Shown piece after piece: positions 48,540 to 61,403 of a stretch of DNA of 64,000 nucleotides (positions within the stretch are counted from its first letter, which is position 1; each line of letters opens with the position of its first letter). This DNA comes from Dermanyssus gallinae (Eukaryota; Arthropoda; Arachnida; Mesostigmata; Dermanyssidae): contig QVRM01002200.1 in the NCBI GenBank assembly GCA_003439945.1, positions 620,001-684,000 on the forward strand. The letters run 5' to 3'. The notes beneath the pieces were generated by a model that had not been told where the DNA came from, made no database searches, and saw only the letters and a list, made by a program, of their open reading frames with translations. The position numbers and the translations under genes were made by a program.

Positions 48540-50990
48540 AATTTTGCTTATTGCCATTGTTGTTGTTGTTGATGCTGTTGTTATGATCCCTGTTGTTGTT
48601 CCTGCTGTGTATGCAGAAAAAGTTTTTGCCGTCATTTTCCACTTCACAGTTTATCAGTCGTTATTTTCTGTTGTTTTTGTTGTCTTAGTTGTTGTTGTTG
48701 CTGTTGTTTTCGTTAAATCATTGCCGCTAATCGTCCTACTTGTGGACAGTCACTTAGAATACAGCCGCTGTCGTTGATGTTCCATATATGGCCAATATTT
48801 TGTTGTTTGTTTGTCGTTTCCAGCGATTTTTATATTGCTGTTGTTTATTTGGATTCGGTGTTGGTGTTGTTGTTGTGGTTGTCGTTGTTGTTGTTGTTGT
48901 GGTGGTGGTTGTTGTTGTTATTGTTGTTGCTTGGTCATCAACCTTTCGGCACGTCGATTTCCATTCTAATGTAAGTAACAGTAAACACGCTATTTGTGAC
49001 CTAAATGACTGCGGCCGCGTAGAGCCGGTCGACGGGCATGTCACAATCTATGATCAGAATCTTTAGTTTGCTTTTGCCTCTCGCTCTCTCTCGTTATATA
49101 TAAATATATTTAAAGTTAAACTTTATATATCTATATATATATATATATATATATATAAAGTTCGATGTGCGACTGAAAGCACTGTTGCGTGCAAGACGCC
49201 ACCAGAGCGGCCGATCTGGCTGGCCACTATTGCGAAGTTGTGGATGAAACGGCGTGAGGCGGGTTAGTGGCCGGAATAGCGTTGGTTAACAGCGGTCATC
49301 GCTCGTTGAGCCGGACAGGCCGGCAGGCAGGCAGCGAAGCGATGCTGCTCACTGCGCTGTTGACTCGCAGCATTCATTCGAGTCGACGTTTCTCACCTTA
49401 TCACCGCCGCTGATCCCCGACGCTTCCTCTAAAGTGATGGCTTCGATAACCAGGTTGACCACCTTCATTGTCATGGTTTTCTTCTCTCGTTCGGACTTCT
49501 CCTGCTAGTCTCACTCCTAGAACAGCAACAACAGCGACAGCAACAACAACAGCAACAACAACATCAACAGCAACAACAACACCAACAGCAACGACAATGA
49601 CAACAACCGCGCCTACAGTGCTACCTTAATCCGCCTGCCGTCTTTACTTTGCGGTCGTGGTCGGCGCGCCTCTCCCTTCCTTCTCTCCACTCCCCCCCTC
49701 TTCCTCCCTCCCTCGCCGCACTCTTTGGCTTTTTCATTTTTCCAGATCCTGGTTGCCATTCTTCTCGTCTCCACTACTGTTTCTAGGTCCCGGTTTCCTT
49801 AATCGTTGTGTCTTAGTTGCTTCTGCTGTAGTTATTGTTGCTTCTGCTGTTGCTGTTGCTGCTATGGTTCACCTCTTACTCAGTACAAACCAAGTCCATT
49901 GCAAGCTAATCCGCTGAATGTAAATAACGGACGGAAAATGCCAACTCTGCGTGTGTTCGCGCCGACATGAAAGCGTCGTTAGCTCTAGTTGTCTCCCCAT
50001 TCTACCCCTCCGCCTGCTCACACCCCCGCCATTTTTCTTCTCAATAGTGCTACGCCTATCTGCTGGAACTGAGAGGAAGAAGACGAAAAGGAGAGAGAGT
50101 GAGAGAGTGCAAGCGAGGGGGGTTTGTGGGTGGAAAAAGCATAGATGACTTCAACGAGTGCCCTAAAGTCAGTCAATCCCTGAAGCCAGTGTGCCAGGCT
50201 GGCCACAGTAGCCGGTCATGCCGTTAGCGCATGTCGTTAACTTAGCCGCCATCGTCGTCGTCGTCGTTGTTGTTGTTGTTGCTGTTGTTGCTGCTGTTGT
50301 TGCTGATGACGATGATGCTTCTTATGACGCCGTGTGTGCTAGTGACGATGAGTGACCAGTCGTAAACCAGTCGTGTGCTGGTCAGTCATGATGGTTTGCC
50401 ACCTGTTACAGGCGCAACTTCACACCGAGCTCCACGCATTAGCGGCAGCTGGCGTTCGTTGGCGTGCGCGAAGGTGATGATGATGATGATGACGATAATG
50501 ATAATGAAACACGATGTCGCCACAACCACTTGGACGGACGACCGATATGAAGCGCGGCCGCCACGAAGCTGCTGCTGCTGCGACTGTTGCTACAGCTGGT
50601 CGGGCCGGCGGAACTCGGCGGCGCTCGATTGTAACGGCCGGGGCTCCTAAAGCCTGCCTCCTCAACAAGCCAGTCGTTCACCCCCAACCTCCACGTCTCC
50701 TGGCTAACGCGGTCAATCATGATACTAGTAGTGGCACTACTGGACGTAGTAAGGGTCGTAGTAACTGTAATAAATACTAGTAAGCTCTTGTTGTTGTTGT
50801 TGCTGTTGTTATTGTTCTTGCTGTTGTCGTTGTTGTTCTAATTGCAGTAAATAGTGGTCAATCTTGCCAAATGGCTAGGCACCGATTAAGAAGTGAGTTA
50901 GCCACCATTATCGGCAGCAGCCGAAGAGGAAGAAGGTTTAGCAACAGCATAAACCGAAGATTGCGGTAGACGGACAAGGGTCACCAGCGA
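48540..50990. repeat. Triplet-rich low-complexity region (GTT/CAA, CAG, GAT)
   Basis: Dispersed (gtt)n, (gct)n, (caa)n, (cag)n and (gat)n runs alternate with CpG-containing sequence, for example 48555-48600, 48865-48935, 49520-49600, 50240-50310, 50476-50500 and 50790-50840. ORFs here are repeats read as polyvaline, polythreonine or polyhistidine. No conserved domain is seen. It resembles the 5' region of a large regulatory gene in some arthropods, but no exon can be supported. Confidence 0.6.
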
Positions 50991-51459
50991 CCACCCATGA
51001 CTGAGTGACTGACTGAATGAATAAATAAATGAATAAACTAGCAAAACATTCGCCGAACAAAAGAGTTCTTCCTAAAGCCGGTCGCTCGCTCGCTCCCTTG
51101 GTCAGTGCCTTTTTAAAGAATCAGACAGTGTAACAACTTTAGCCATTTGTTAGTTTGACAGTGTTGAGTCTAACTGTTTAATGCCGATGCCGCTGCACTC
51201 GTGGCTGCAAATTAAGAACCGCGGCCCAATCGAACCCAAGCACCCGGCGTAACCGTCGCTGTTTCTTGTACCCTCCAAGTCTCAACCCAAGTCTCTTTTC
51301 CGTCCCACTACCGTAATGCGTCACCAGAGACAACTACTAGGAGTAGCAAATCCTTACCAACTGCTCGCCGTGGGCCGTTTAACGTTTATACAACTTAAAA
51401 CAGAAAAGCCGGTTTTTTGTGGGGGTGGAAAACGTATTGACGCACAACCGCCGAAGTTG

Positions 51460-51690
51460 TTAGCAGGTCGTGTGGGACTCGACATCGGCGAAGAGTACTG
51501 GGCTCCATCCTATCCTCGTGGCATACCCACAAGAAAAATCGAGAGCCAGATTAGCTGCAGCTTTTAGTAAGTCCTCTCGCCGAGTCGAGACCAGTAGCGC
51601 AAGATCATCGGCGTAAGCTATGGTTTCGACACCATCCGCAAGACCCCGTCTTAGGCCGGGTTCCACAGTACCGGGCCTAAAACGGAGTCC
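51460..51690 (-). mobile_element. R1-like reverse transcriptase fragment
   Basis: A short minus frame holds LADGVETIAYADDLALLVST, the catalytic YADD box in R1-like context. The same phrase, VETIAYADDLAL, appears in the larger plus-strand copy at 52659-53466, so both belong to one family. Confidence 0.7.
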
Positions 51691-52049
51691 TGCTTGCCCC
51701 TCGTTGCAATTGATTGATTATATTGATATTGGCCAGATCAATATCCCCGAGAAGGTAAAGAGGAGAGTAGCTTAGAGAGAATCTACAGGTGAGACTCGGC
51801 CGACAAGGTTGACAAGGTCTGGATGCCGGAAAAAAGACGCAACGTCACCACACATACTCAACGTGTCCGCCAAAAAATCTCGATTACTGCGCAATCACGG
51901 CTTGCATTGCCAGAGATTTGGTATCTAAGTGATCGTCATTCGCTTGAATGCACCGATCGTCATGAAATGTGTACTGATTTATGCCCTGCGCTTAGTTTTG
52001 AGCGCTGTAAAAGGCCGTTGGTTTATTTTTTTAGGCATTTGACGTGAAG

Positions 52050-52115
52050 GCTAATAGAAAAACTTCATTTTTGCCAATTCTCTTTTAAACGACCATGTCG
52101 CAACGATCACCGCTA
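52050..52115. repeat. Interspersed repeat, short copy
   Basis: ttttgccaattctcttttaaacgaccatgtcgca resembles 58705-58740 and 59895-59935; see those entries. It is a short fragment only. Confidence 0.5.
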
Positions 52116-52658
52116 CAAGAATTGGCTTCTGAGGACTCGTGATCATTAAGAAAATGCAAAAACCGTTCAAACACTTTGCTTTGACCAAGACATTCAAACC
52201 CACACGCTATTTACATTATTTTGCACGTTGCACTCGCTATTACCGCAATGAAAACAAAACATGTCCGCGCTGATCACACTAAACAAATTCGCCTGCCCCT
52301 TAGCAGTTTAAACATATTGATAGTAGAAAAGGCTTCCGTCTACGTAGTTCCACATTTGTCTAAAATATTATATTCATCTATTGAACTAACTGAGTATAAT
52401 CTAGCATGATTAGCATGTCGCTAATGATAAAAGTGAGCGAACCTTGGTATCGTCAGATCATTAGAGTTAATCTTTCTTAGAAGGCTCAGCCGTTTATCAA
52501 TAACATTTAATGCAATTATATAGTTGACTATACGTATGCCAAACATATACGGCAGGATGCATGAATAATGTGAAGACATACAGACAATGTGTGGGGTTGT
52601 CTAAACACAGTTCAAGGATACTTTACAGGGTCGTTAGTTTAGTTAAAAAGAGAAAAAG

Positions 52659-53466
52659 GTGTTTGCTTCAGAAACTGAACACACCGGCGTATTAAAAAAG
52701 CCCATAGCACCAATTACAGAAGCGGCATTGCCTCTACACACCGCGAGAGACAGAAGCTGTCTTAACTATTCTTCCTCGCGCTGGTTCTCCGTCGCTGCTT
52801 CCATTATTCTTCGAAACGAAACCCATCAAATTACGGCGGGGGTGCCGCAGAGCTCAGTACTCGGCCCAGTCCTATGGAACGTGGCATACGATGGTGTCTT
52901 GCGGCTTGATGACTTGCCGGATAGAGTGGAGACAATCGCCTACGCAGATGATCTTGCACTGGTGATTACCGCTCGCACATGGACTATTTTGGAGGCTAGG
53001 GCGAACACGGCTCTTGATCGAATAAACAGGTTGATGACTGAACATCACCTGGAGTTAGCACCACAAAAAACCGAGGCCCCATTCTTATCCGGCCGCAGGC
53101 GGACACGGCCTATATCCCTGGAGCTCAACGGGCACGCTCTAGCGCCATCCCGCCACGCCAAGTACCTAGGGGTGACCCTGGATACAGCGACGCCGGGCTG
53201 CCCGATGATGCCGCACATACCATTAAAGCGTGTACGGCGTTATCTGCGTACCGGCATAGCTCACCGTTCACCCTACGGGCATCTACCGCGCAGGCGATCG
53301 TCACACACATGCTCGATTTGACGACTAACTGGGGTGCTGGCATAAAGTACCTCGATGGGCTCATGCGCAAAAAGATCCGGCTAGAAAATATTCGTCGGGA
53401 GCGATTCGTCGCCCGGAACCTCCAAGATTTAACCCAGCAGGACCTACCTGCTCGGGTCGCACCCAC
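52659..53466 (+). mobile_element. R1-like LINE reverse transcriptase, C-terminal half
   Basis: A 220-residue open frame contains ITAGVPQSSVLGPVLWNVAY (the usual G of PQGS is changed), YADDLALVITAR and AKYLGVTLDTATPG. A frame change at about 53320 leads to a further piece (YLDGLMRKKIRLENIRRERF). It is truncated on the 5' side and lies next to the inverted LINE at 53515. Confidence 0.8.
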
Positions 53467-53514
53467 AGACTATGGAGAGGGTTGAAGCGTGAGACTCCCC
53501 TCTCCTGGTCTCGA

Positions 53515-56433
53515 AGTAATATCAGTTCAGTTTATTCATCTTAACATTGGTAGTTACAATAAATCCGTATGTCCTATAATTCAGTGCTGCAATTAAGCAG
53601 GTAATTCACACGTTCCTGCAGTGATTGTGCGTCGATTGACGCGCATCGTGTCAAGTGGTAGCGGCTGATGTTACATTCTCCACAAAATCTGCACACACAT
53701 TCGTCAATTTCGTAGCACGCTCCCTTCAGACATATAAAATGATGATAACCATGCCAGGTTATCCTACACAACAGAGTCCGATTTGTTTGGAGAGCCTTCT
53801 TCCACTTATTTGTGATGAACGCTGGTCCTTCTGTATAGTTCTGCATTACAAAATTAATATTAGCGCAATTACTTGTAAGCTATATTGGACGATTGGTGCG
53901 ATCTTTATCTTGAATAGGTTGACGGCAATCTTAAGGTCGGTGTCACGGAGTTCTCCAAGAAGCATTATGACTGCCGTTGCTTTGGCTCGTTTTTCTTCTA
54001 TGTGCCTCCCAAACGAGAGTCGTGAAGTTAGAGTCACTCCCAAATATGGGAAATAACTTACTAGCTCTATAGGAGTGCCGTTTATTTTTATATGGCGATC
54101 TGCGATGGCGTATGCTCCTCCACGACTAAAGCGTAGGACTTTTGTCTTGTTTATATTCATTGTCAGTTTATTTTTATTGCACCATTTTGCCGATTCGCTA
54201 AGATAGAACTGTAAGTGGTCTCGGGATTTTGCGAGAACCACCAGATCATCGGCATAGAAAGCATGCGGTGCTTTTACTTCTCGTAGAACTTCCGTTAGAC
54301 CTGCCACGTATAGGATAAATAAAAATGGGCTTAGGGAGTCTCCTTGGGCGACGCCGGTTCTCTGTATGATTGGGTCCCTGACATAATGATCGCCGTTCTT
54401 AATAAAGATGCAGTTATGGACTAACATATCATGTATGAGGTTGTACATCGGGCCCGTGATTGCGTATCTGCTGTGAATGACTTGCAAAAGGCGATCCCTG
54501 GGTACGCAGTCGAAGGCGGTTTTGAAGTCAACAAATGCTGCGTAAGTCATTTCACTTTGAGCCTGTCGTTCTTCTACATGGTCCAGTACAAACTTCAGAG
54601 CGTCTGCAGTTGAGCGTTTTCGAAGAAATCCGTATTGTTCCGTCGGAAGTTGTTCAATTGTGTGCTCGTAGAGCCTCGAGGCAATGAGTGAAGTGAGTAC
54701 TTTGTATATCACGCTTGTTAAGGAGATGCCTCGGTATGACTTTGGGTCCGTAGCATCTCCTTTGCCTTTATATATAGGCTGTAGGTAGCTCTTTCTCCAC
54801 TCATCTGGTATTTTACCCTCGCGTAGGCACATATTGTAAAGTTTCGTTAATGGGGGGCATAAAATACTTATGTTGGCCTTTAAGTGCTCGTACACGATTT
54901 GGTCTGGCCCCGCTGCCTTGTTATTATGCTTTGATGTGACTGCTAGTCCTACTTCGGCTTCCGTAAAAGGAATGAACTCAGATCCAGGGTCTCTCCTTGG
55001 GAGGGCTGTTTTACCGCTGAGAAGATTTGTGAAATGTGTCGTCCATTCTATATCATTAATTAGTGGATTTCCTGTGGCCGAGCGTGTCGGAAGGAGAAGC
55101 CACGGTCTATATACGCTGTCTCGTACAAGGCGCATTCTTTGTTTTTCTTCGTGTCGAAGCCTCTTTTCTTTCTTCGTGGCCTTAAATATTCTTTTAAGGA
55201 GAGCTAACTGTTGTAGACCTCCTTGGCTCATGTCATTATGTGTACAAATAATATGTTTCATGTATTTGCATTCATTATCGAACCAGGGTTTGTGTAGCCG
55301 TGGTTTCATTTCGTTTTTAGGCCTGGCTGCTTGGGAAATTGCCCATCTAAGATTATTTTCTACGTGGTTAACATCGCACGTAAATTGTAGTGACTTAAGG
55401 GCCTGTTGTAGCGTGCTTGTGTTCAATGTTCGGCTGAGTTGTTGTTGGTTTTGGACTGGATTGTAAGGTTCGGGGCGTAATAGGTCGAATATTACTTTGC
55501 AGTGCTTACGGTGTGCTGAGGTTATCGGCCTAAGATTACGTATTATTGTCCCTGGCTGACGGCTTGTAGTTAGCACAATATCCACTACACTGCTGCCGTT
55601 CCAACAAATATAGGTTGGATCGCTAAAATTGTTTTCGACGTTCAATCCAATTTCGTTAATACCTACCATAAAACCCGTCTGGCGCGCGTCATCTTTTTGT
55701 AAATTGACGTTAAAATCTCCTGCTATTATAACGTTCTTACGCAAGTCTTTGCAATTACTTAAACAATCACCAATATCTTGTATTATATTTACAGTCTTTT
55801 TGTCGGGTGGGCTATATATACACACTAAATAATAGTCACAAAGTTCTACAATAACCTGGCGAGCGGTACATTTAATTTGACGGGCCCACTCTGATGTCCG
55901 AACTGCTATTGTTACACCCCATTTTGGCCGTCCATATCCCTGTGGTTTAAGCGCTAGCCCATGGAACGCCTTGTGATTTGGAAATGTAATGCGTGTCATG
56001 TCGGTTAAAAAAGTCTCTGTTAAAAACATAATATCAGGCTCATTAAAATCGTTTTCTCCTGACGTCTCGTACAGTGACGCCAACGACTCTACGTTCCATA
56101 AAAGACACCTCGACTGACCTTTTAGTCTTGGCGGGTTATTTAATCGGGAATTCAGTCACATTGGAGTGTGCTGCAAGGACTCATCTAGCCTGCTTCGTTT
56201 TTCTCCAATACCCGACCCCCCTTCTCTTACGCTGTATACTCTATATGGTTTTAGTTGTCCACGATAGGGACGGAAACGGCTGCCTTCGGGCCAAACCGCG
56301 GGATCAAGTATTTCTTGGAATTTCTCCTCTCTGACTTGAACGTGAAAACTCTTATAATATGCTTGGTTCAGTCCAGCAAGTTTTGTTACTCGAAGTAATG
56401 GTTCACAATTCCGAACCAGGAGGGGTTCTTAGG
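53515..56433 (-). mobile_element. Nearly complete non-LTR retrotransposon: ORF1 tail, endonuclease and reverse transcriptase
   Basis: An open frame of about 90 residues (56433-56160) ends an ORF1, with WPEGSRFRPYRG. ORF2 is open from about 56150 to 53846, some 768 residues. It has an apurinic-type endonuclease (WNVESLASLYE; IMFLTETFL; IIAGDFNVNL; SVVDIVLTT), then a reverse transcriptase (NKAAGPDQIVYEHLK; YAAFVDFKTAFDCVPRDRLL; TGVAQGDSLSPFLFILY; catalytic FYADDLVVLA; FPYLGVTLTS). At 53846 the stop overlaps an ATG (TAATG), and a second frame (to 53574) carries a C-terminal Cys-rich motif, CRFCGECNISRYHLTRC. The family normally has this as one protein, so a small lesion is likely. The 3' end is about 53515. 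Confidence 0.9.
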
Positions 56434-57317
56434 GGTGGTTTTTAGTGGGTAGTGCGCTGGAATTAGATTGAGCCATGTACTCTCTCTCCTGCGTTTAGTC
56501 TCACACTACCCGCTTAAACATCGGCGTAAATGCATATTCCACCCCCCTAAAAAAAAAAGATAACAAGAAGAAAATTTAAGGCTATTAAAAGCTTTACAGT
56601 TTAGCAACAAAGAACTAAGAATCTGGAACAATGAAACATGTAGTGTCAAGTAACATGTCAGAGATACAGCTCGTGGCATTTTAACAATATGATCTCAAAA
56701 GAATGCACAGAGCAAACAAACACCTACACTTACGTAAAGAGCGGAAACACCGAAAAAAATTGTATACTGATGGGAGCATATATGCAACTTATAGGACTAG
56801 TCGAAAGCATTCTTTTACTCGCTATGAATTGAAAAGAAGAATTGAGTCGCCTGGAGTTATCGCCTAGTAGAGAAAAACAATAGGTCGTTATTTGGAGCAT
56901 TATTAATATGGTTATTATCACATGCTCTATTTTACTCATTAATTCAATTTACAATTTTGAATGTCGTTCTTACAATGGGTAAGTAATATACAAGAAAACC
57001 TTACTAATTTTAAGAAGTGCTGGAAAGAAGGCAAGTTTAGTGGGTCGGCTGGTCGATCTCACGCTGTTTGCTGCCTCTTTACCTCTATATAAGAAATGTG
57101 CTCTATGCGTTTGCTCGCCTATTACTAGAATAGCATGATTAAGCGTTGCATGCAATAAGCTTCATGTTCGAATGACGGTTCTGTTATTCGAATCACTCTT
57201 AAAATGGCCATATAAAAGTATTGACCGAAAATTTACAGATATCATTGTTTTTTTAAGTATATTTATTAAGTTCACTGGAAATATGAAGTGACCAGTCGAC
57301 AGTAAGTGGTACAATCA

Positions 57318-57368
<51 letters not shown>

Positions 57369-57480
57369 TAAATGTATTTATATATATATCGGGTTATCAT
57401 GCATCAAGAGTGTGGGACGGCGGGCCAGGCAGGCCGGTATTAACGACACTTTCGGCCGATCGCTTTGGTCAAGTGGATTT
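56434..57480. other. Intergenic stretch with no recognised gene
   Basis: AT-rich, with a TA array at 57320-57351 followed by a T run and a GC-rich start of the next LINE copy. No conserved ORF. Confidence 0.5.
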
Positions 57481-57946
57481 CCCTGCATTCTAGAGCCCCA
57501 GGGCCTCTCCGCCGACGATGGTAAGTGCCCGGATGGGACGCCACTGTCACCGACACATTAGCACCTTCAATGGTTGGTGGCAGGGCGATCTCGGCAGACC
57601 ACGCTGGTAATCTAGGCGAGACGAGAAAGATCGCAAGTTACGCCTCAATAGGTTACCCACATGGGTTTCAACCGGTAGCGTTGGAGACCTTGGGCGGCCC
57701 AGACAACTTTTTTTGCAAACTTCTCCACAGGGACGGTGAGTAGCTGAACCTCGCAACCGGAGACAAGAGATCTGCGGCTTTCTTGAGACAGCGTTTCGAC
57801 CTCGACGCCCAATGCAGGAACGCGGCGTCCGTCCGGGGCACGCTGCTGAAGTGGTCCCAACGCACTCTATACGAGACAGAGTAGTATTCCCAGTGCACAC
57901 GCTCTCAGAAGACAATTGTCGCTACATTTGTATTGCTAATAAAATG

Positions 57947-57948
<2 letters not shown>
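57480..57948 (+). mobile_element. Retrotransposon C-terminal domain, copy B, ending in (TA)n
   Basis: The frame from 57570 reads YASIGYPHGFQPVALETLGG, hits a stop at 57741, and continues as TGDKRSAAFLRQRFDLDAQ and SVRGTLLKWS. After about 70 bases of 3' UTR (gctaataaaatgt) it enters the TA array at 57951-57977 directly. Confidence 0.75.
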
Positions 57949-57989
<41 letters not shown>

Positions 57990-57999
57990 GTGAGATATT

Positions 58000-58406
58000 T
58001 ATTTTTCGTATATTACATTATGTTTGTGGGACACATATTACAAGAGATTGGCTAAGCCAGTGTGCCTAGCGGGTATGTATTGTGACTATCACGTGTCCGC
58101 CTCGTCTAGGCTAGGCCGAGACCACTTCAGAAGTGTGCCCCGAACGGAGGCCGCGTTTCCACGTTGTATGTCGAGATCCAGACGTTGTTTAAAAAAGGAC
58201 GACGATCTGTTATCACCGGTTAACTGATCTAACAAAGTGCCGACTTTGCGGATCAGCTGTCTGGTCCGAACACCAGGACCACCCATGGTCTCAAACGCAA
58301 GTGGCCAGAATTCGTGGGGATACCCAATTGATGAGTATTTTCTTAGCTTGCTGGTCTCCGCAAGGTGGGCTGCATAACCGGCTTCGGATGCGCCGCCACC
58401 GACCAT
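58000..58406 (-). mobile_element. Retrotransposon C-terminal domain, copy C, tail-to-tail with copy B
   Basis: An intact minus frame (58406-58089) reads GYAAHLAETSKLRKYSSIGY ... FETMGGPGVRTRQLIRKVG ... FKQRLDLDIQRGNAASVRGT. Its 3' UTR contains gtcccacaaacataatgtaa, then cgaaaaataaa, and meets the same TA array as copy B from the other side. Confidence 0.78.
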
Positions 58407-58450
58407 AGAAGGTGCTAAGGAGTCGGATATATATATAAGTAAGATTTTTC

Positions 58451-58550
58451 AGAGGGAATGTCGAAATTGAGTGCATGTATACATTTCCAAGGGTGATTTA
58501 TCTGATAGAGTAGGTCATTTTTGCATGCACTCAATCTCGACATGCCCTCC
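58451..58550. repeat. Inverted repeat, 27-bp arms
   Basis: Arms 58451-58477 and 58524-58550 (agagggaatgtcgaaattga against its complement in caatctcgacatgccctcc) pair with a few mismatches. It sits just beyond the 5' end of copy C. Confidence 0.75.
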
Positions 58551-58689
58551 GGATAGCTTTAACTACTCCGTAACCACGGATCGGACGCGTCATACGTTTG
58601 GTATCAGCATGATCGTCCTGAAATGCAAGCGCAATGTATATGTGAGTGCTGTGTATTGGCATGGGGTTTTGCTTTTGAGGTATTGGATG

Positions 58690-58880
58690 TAAAAACTAAT
58701 GATTCAATTTTCTCAAATTCTCTTTTGAACGACCATGCTGCATCCTTTGCCCGTCGTTATATATTTTTAGCATTTTCTCTCGAAAAAATAAAGCAGCATT
58801 CTCTCTCGATGTGCTTAGTTTCTATTGCATATTTTGCGCTCTTATATCCGGCAACAGCACCAGTGTCACAGACTTTAGTA
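58690..58880 (+). repeat. Interspersed repeat, copy in the 58.7 kb region
   Basis: ttctcttttgaacgaccatg and, further on, attttgcgctcttatatccg ... agtgtcacaga match 59880-60130 in the same order and orientation; 52050-52115 is a shorter relative. No coding potential is evident. Confidence 0.55.
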
Positions 58881-59879
58881 ATACTACTCTCACTCCGAAA
58901 CAAGAGATCTTGGAGACCATGCTCCATTGGAAAAATGTTTGCTTTAACAAGCTCTACATATGTCATCTCCCTCCATTCCTCCACCCCCCCCCCTACATGG
59001 AAGGGAATGGAGAAAATGGCCGATGACACACGCTGGCACTTGCGACGCGACTTGGAATCTCGGGATCCGTCCCGAGGCCACACAGATCTTTTTGAAGTAA
59101 TGGTTTTCAAGTTTTATAAATTGAAAGACTATTAAGTTAACTTAAAATATAGATGTTCTTATAAAGATGCGCTTTTATTGAATTGATTGAAATAGTCCCT
59201 TTCAAGGGCTATTTCAATTTAGCGTTTAGGGCTCATTAAGGCTGATAGTGAGAGAGACCCATAAGAGAGATAGTGAGCCCATTTTGTTGTGTGCTGGATT
59301 GCTTAACAATTTCCTCAACATCCAACTCAAAAACCTTTGAGGTCAACATACTATGAATTCTTGGGGTACTGCTCGTTACGGACATTGATCGACCAGAGTT
59401 GACGTTAACGGGCCGGAACATTCGATGGACAATGCGTCAGATGATAGATGAACGACATACGACAGTGCCTACACGCCAACACATAAAGCGCTTTGTTATC
59501 GCATTATACCTTCTTGCCTTAACAACACAAAAGAGGATCGCATAGGGTGCGTGTGATGCGAGTATACTCGCGTTTGGTTAACGTACAGTACACACATCTA
59601 CAGAAGCTTACATATTTGCACCAATTACTATATTTATATACATTTGCGCTTACATATTTGCCTTAAAGGATCCCGGTCATACGTTGCGCAACCACTCTCG
59701 CGAATTCCCTTACAAATGCGAGTTATCAGATTTATCGAGCAAAAGAGCCCCAAGTAGACGACGAGAGGAAGGCGAGAGACTGTCTACAAGTTTTTTTTCA
59801 AAAAGAAGAATTTAACAAACGTAATAATGCGACGGTAAGAACGGCTGGCCACTGGAGCCAGTAAGCTAAAGCTTATTAA

Positions 59880-60130
59880 ATAACTTTATGTTTTGCCAAT
59901 TGTCTTCTAAATGACGACCATGTCGCATCTGACGCACCAGACGGCGTTATATGCCGCGTCTTCTAGCCGGCGTTCTCCCGAAGGAGCAGCATTTTCTTGC
60001 GGACACGGTGATGTGCTTAGTTTCTGTATAGGACGACTGGTTATTTCGCAATTGCACATTTTGTGCTCTTACGCCGGTCAATAACAATAGTGTCACACAT
60101 TTATCTATCTACTTTAACGAGGTATACAAT
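59880..60130 (+). repeat. Interspersed repeat, longest copy
   Basis: ttgtcttctaaatgacgacc and attttgtgctcttacgccgg ... agtgtcacaca align with 58690-58880, with an internal length difference. The family is unclassified. Confidence 0.55.
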
Positions 60131-61400
60131 TTTCTATATCGATCTCCAAATATTTTAGGGAGACCCTGTACAATACATATACCTTTTATAGCCTTTCATC
60201 ATAGAGTGGCTTTTATCGCCGCGCTAATGTAAAGGGCTGACGCTGACATATTTAAAGAGATCAGGTACGTATTTGAAGGAAGAACGAGTGGCCTAGAAAA
60301 TTGAAGGCAGCCGCAACGTGTAGGAAGATTCCGACACAAATCTGCTCATTTTATCTTGGTGTCTCGGTGATCTCCTGCTAAAAAAATGTGCCAGCGCCAA
60401 CTATGTGGACTGCCGTTTCCTATAATCAACCGGAAAAGGCGAAAAGGCGGAACAAAATTAAGAAACCTAGCTCGCGTTCATAGTTTGGAGAACCAATTGA
60501 ACTTCGAATGCACTGACCTCATCTAATCTGAACGATGTTCGTCTGCCAGATCCATACTAACTTAGCCCGGATATTTTCGTAGACGTTAAGGCCGACCACG
60601 GTGCTTCACCCATGGTTGCGAAGTGCCTGTTCTTTCGCTCATTGGCAATACTCTGCTACTGCGGAACACAGAAACACAGAGATACCTCTCAACTGCAGGT
60701 TCGTTAAGCTAATCGCTTTTTAATTAAGCTTTTTGAATGTCATACGTTCAAGCTTCTCGGGATAACCTGGAGAAGAGAGCGAATCTGTGCGCTCTGAAGT
60801 TACTGGTCAAGATCAACGAATACCATGCTTGATGACGTTTTCGATATTATCTTCCCAAACTGCATTCGCCTTGGGCTGATAAAAGGAGGCTTAAAACGAT
60901 TTCTAGTCCCACCTTATTGACTCTGCTGGAGTGGCTGGAGCACTCGTATAAGAACAAGTTGCCACATTGATAGCCAATATAACCGAAAACAACATGTTTC
61001 GCGAGCCTGTCGAACCTTCTCGACCAACAAGTATTAGCATTTTCGTTTCTTCTACAGGCTGATCTACGCGACGTTTCTTAGAGACTAGACATGCAGTCGT
61101 GGTAACAAACGAAGATTAGCTGGTGATGACAGAGTTTTGTGTATGTTCTCGCGCAACAGCTGGTTTTTCTAGCCCATCCTCCGGAGCCGTGCCATTTTGA
61201 CAGCATGGCCGCTGATATACACACACACATACACAACAGCAGCTAACGGAGCCTAATTAGCGCTGCAAATTCAATCGCGACCCACAAGCTAAATGAGTCA
61301 TATTTATAACACACCAGTAAGTCATACCATATTTTTGTCGCCAGTACTCAATTCATTTCGTCTGCCAAAGTATTTCTAGCTTTCAAGACATACTACAGTT
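60131..61400. other. Intergenic stretch with no recognised gene
   Basis: No ORF above about 60 codons with any motif, and no repeat I could match elsewhere in the window. The neighbouring 58881-59879 likewise holds only a short hairpin (59186-59218). Confidence 0.5.
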
Positions 61401-61403
61401 GTC

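Noticed and set aside
48379..49066. Overlapping ORFs rich in valine or threonine
   Set aside because: They are (gtt)n and (act)n triplets translated; composition alone explains them.
53515..56433. Host gene for the long 745-codon ORF
   Set aside because: Endonuclease and YADD reverse transcriptase motifs show it is a LINE ORF2.
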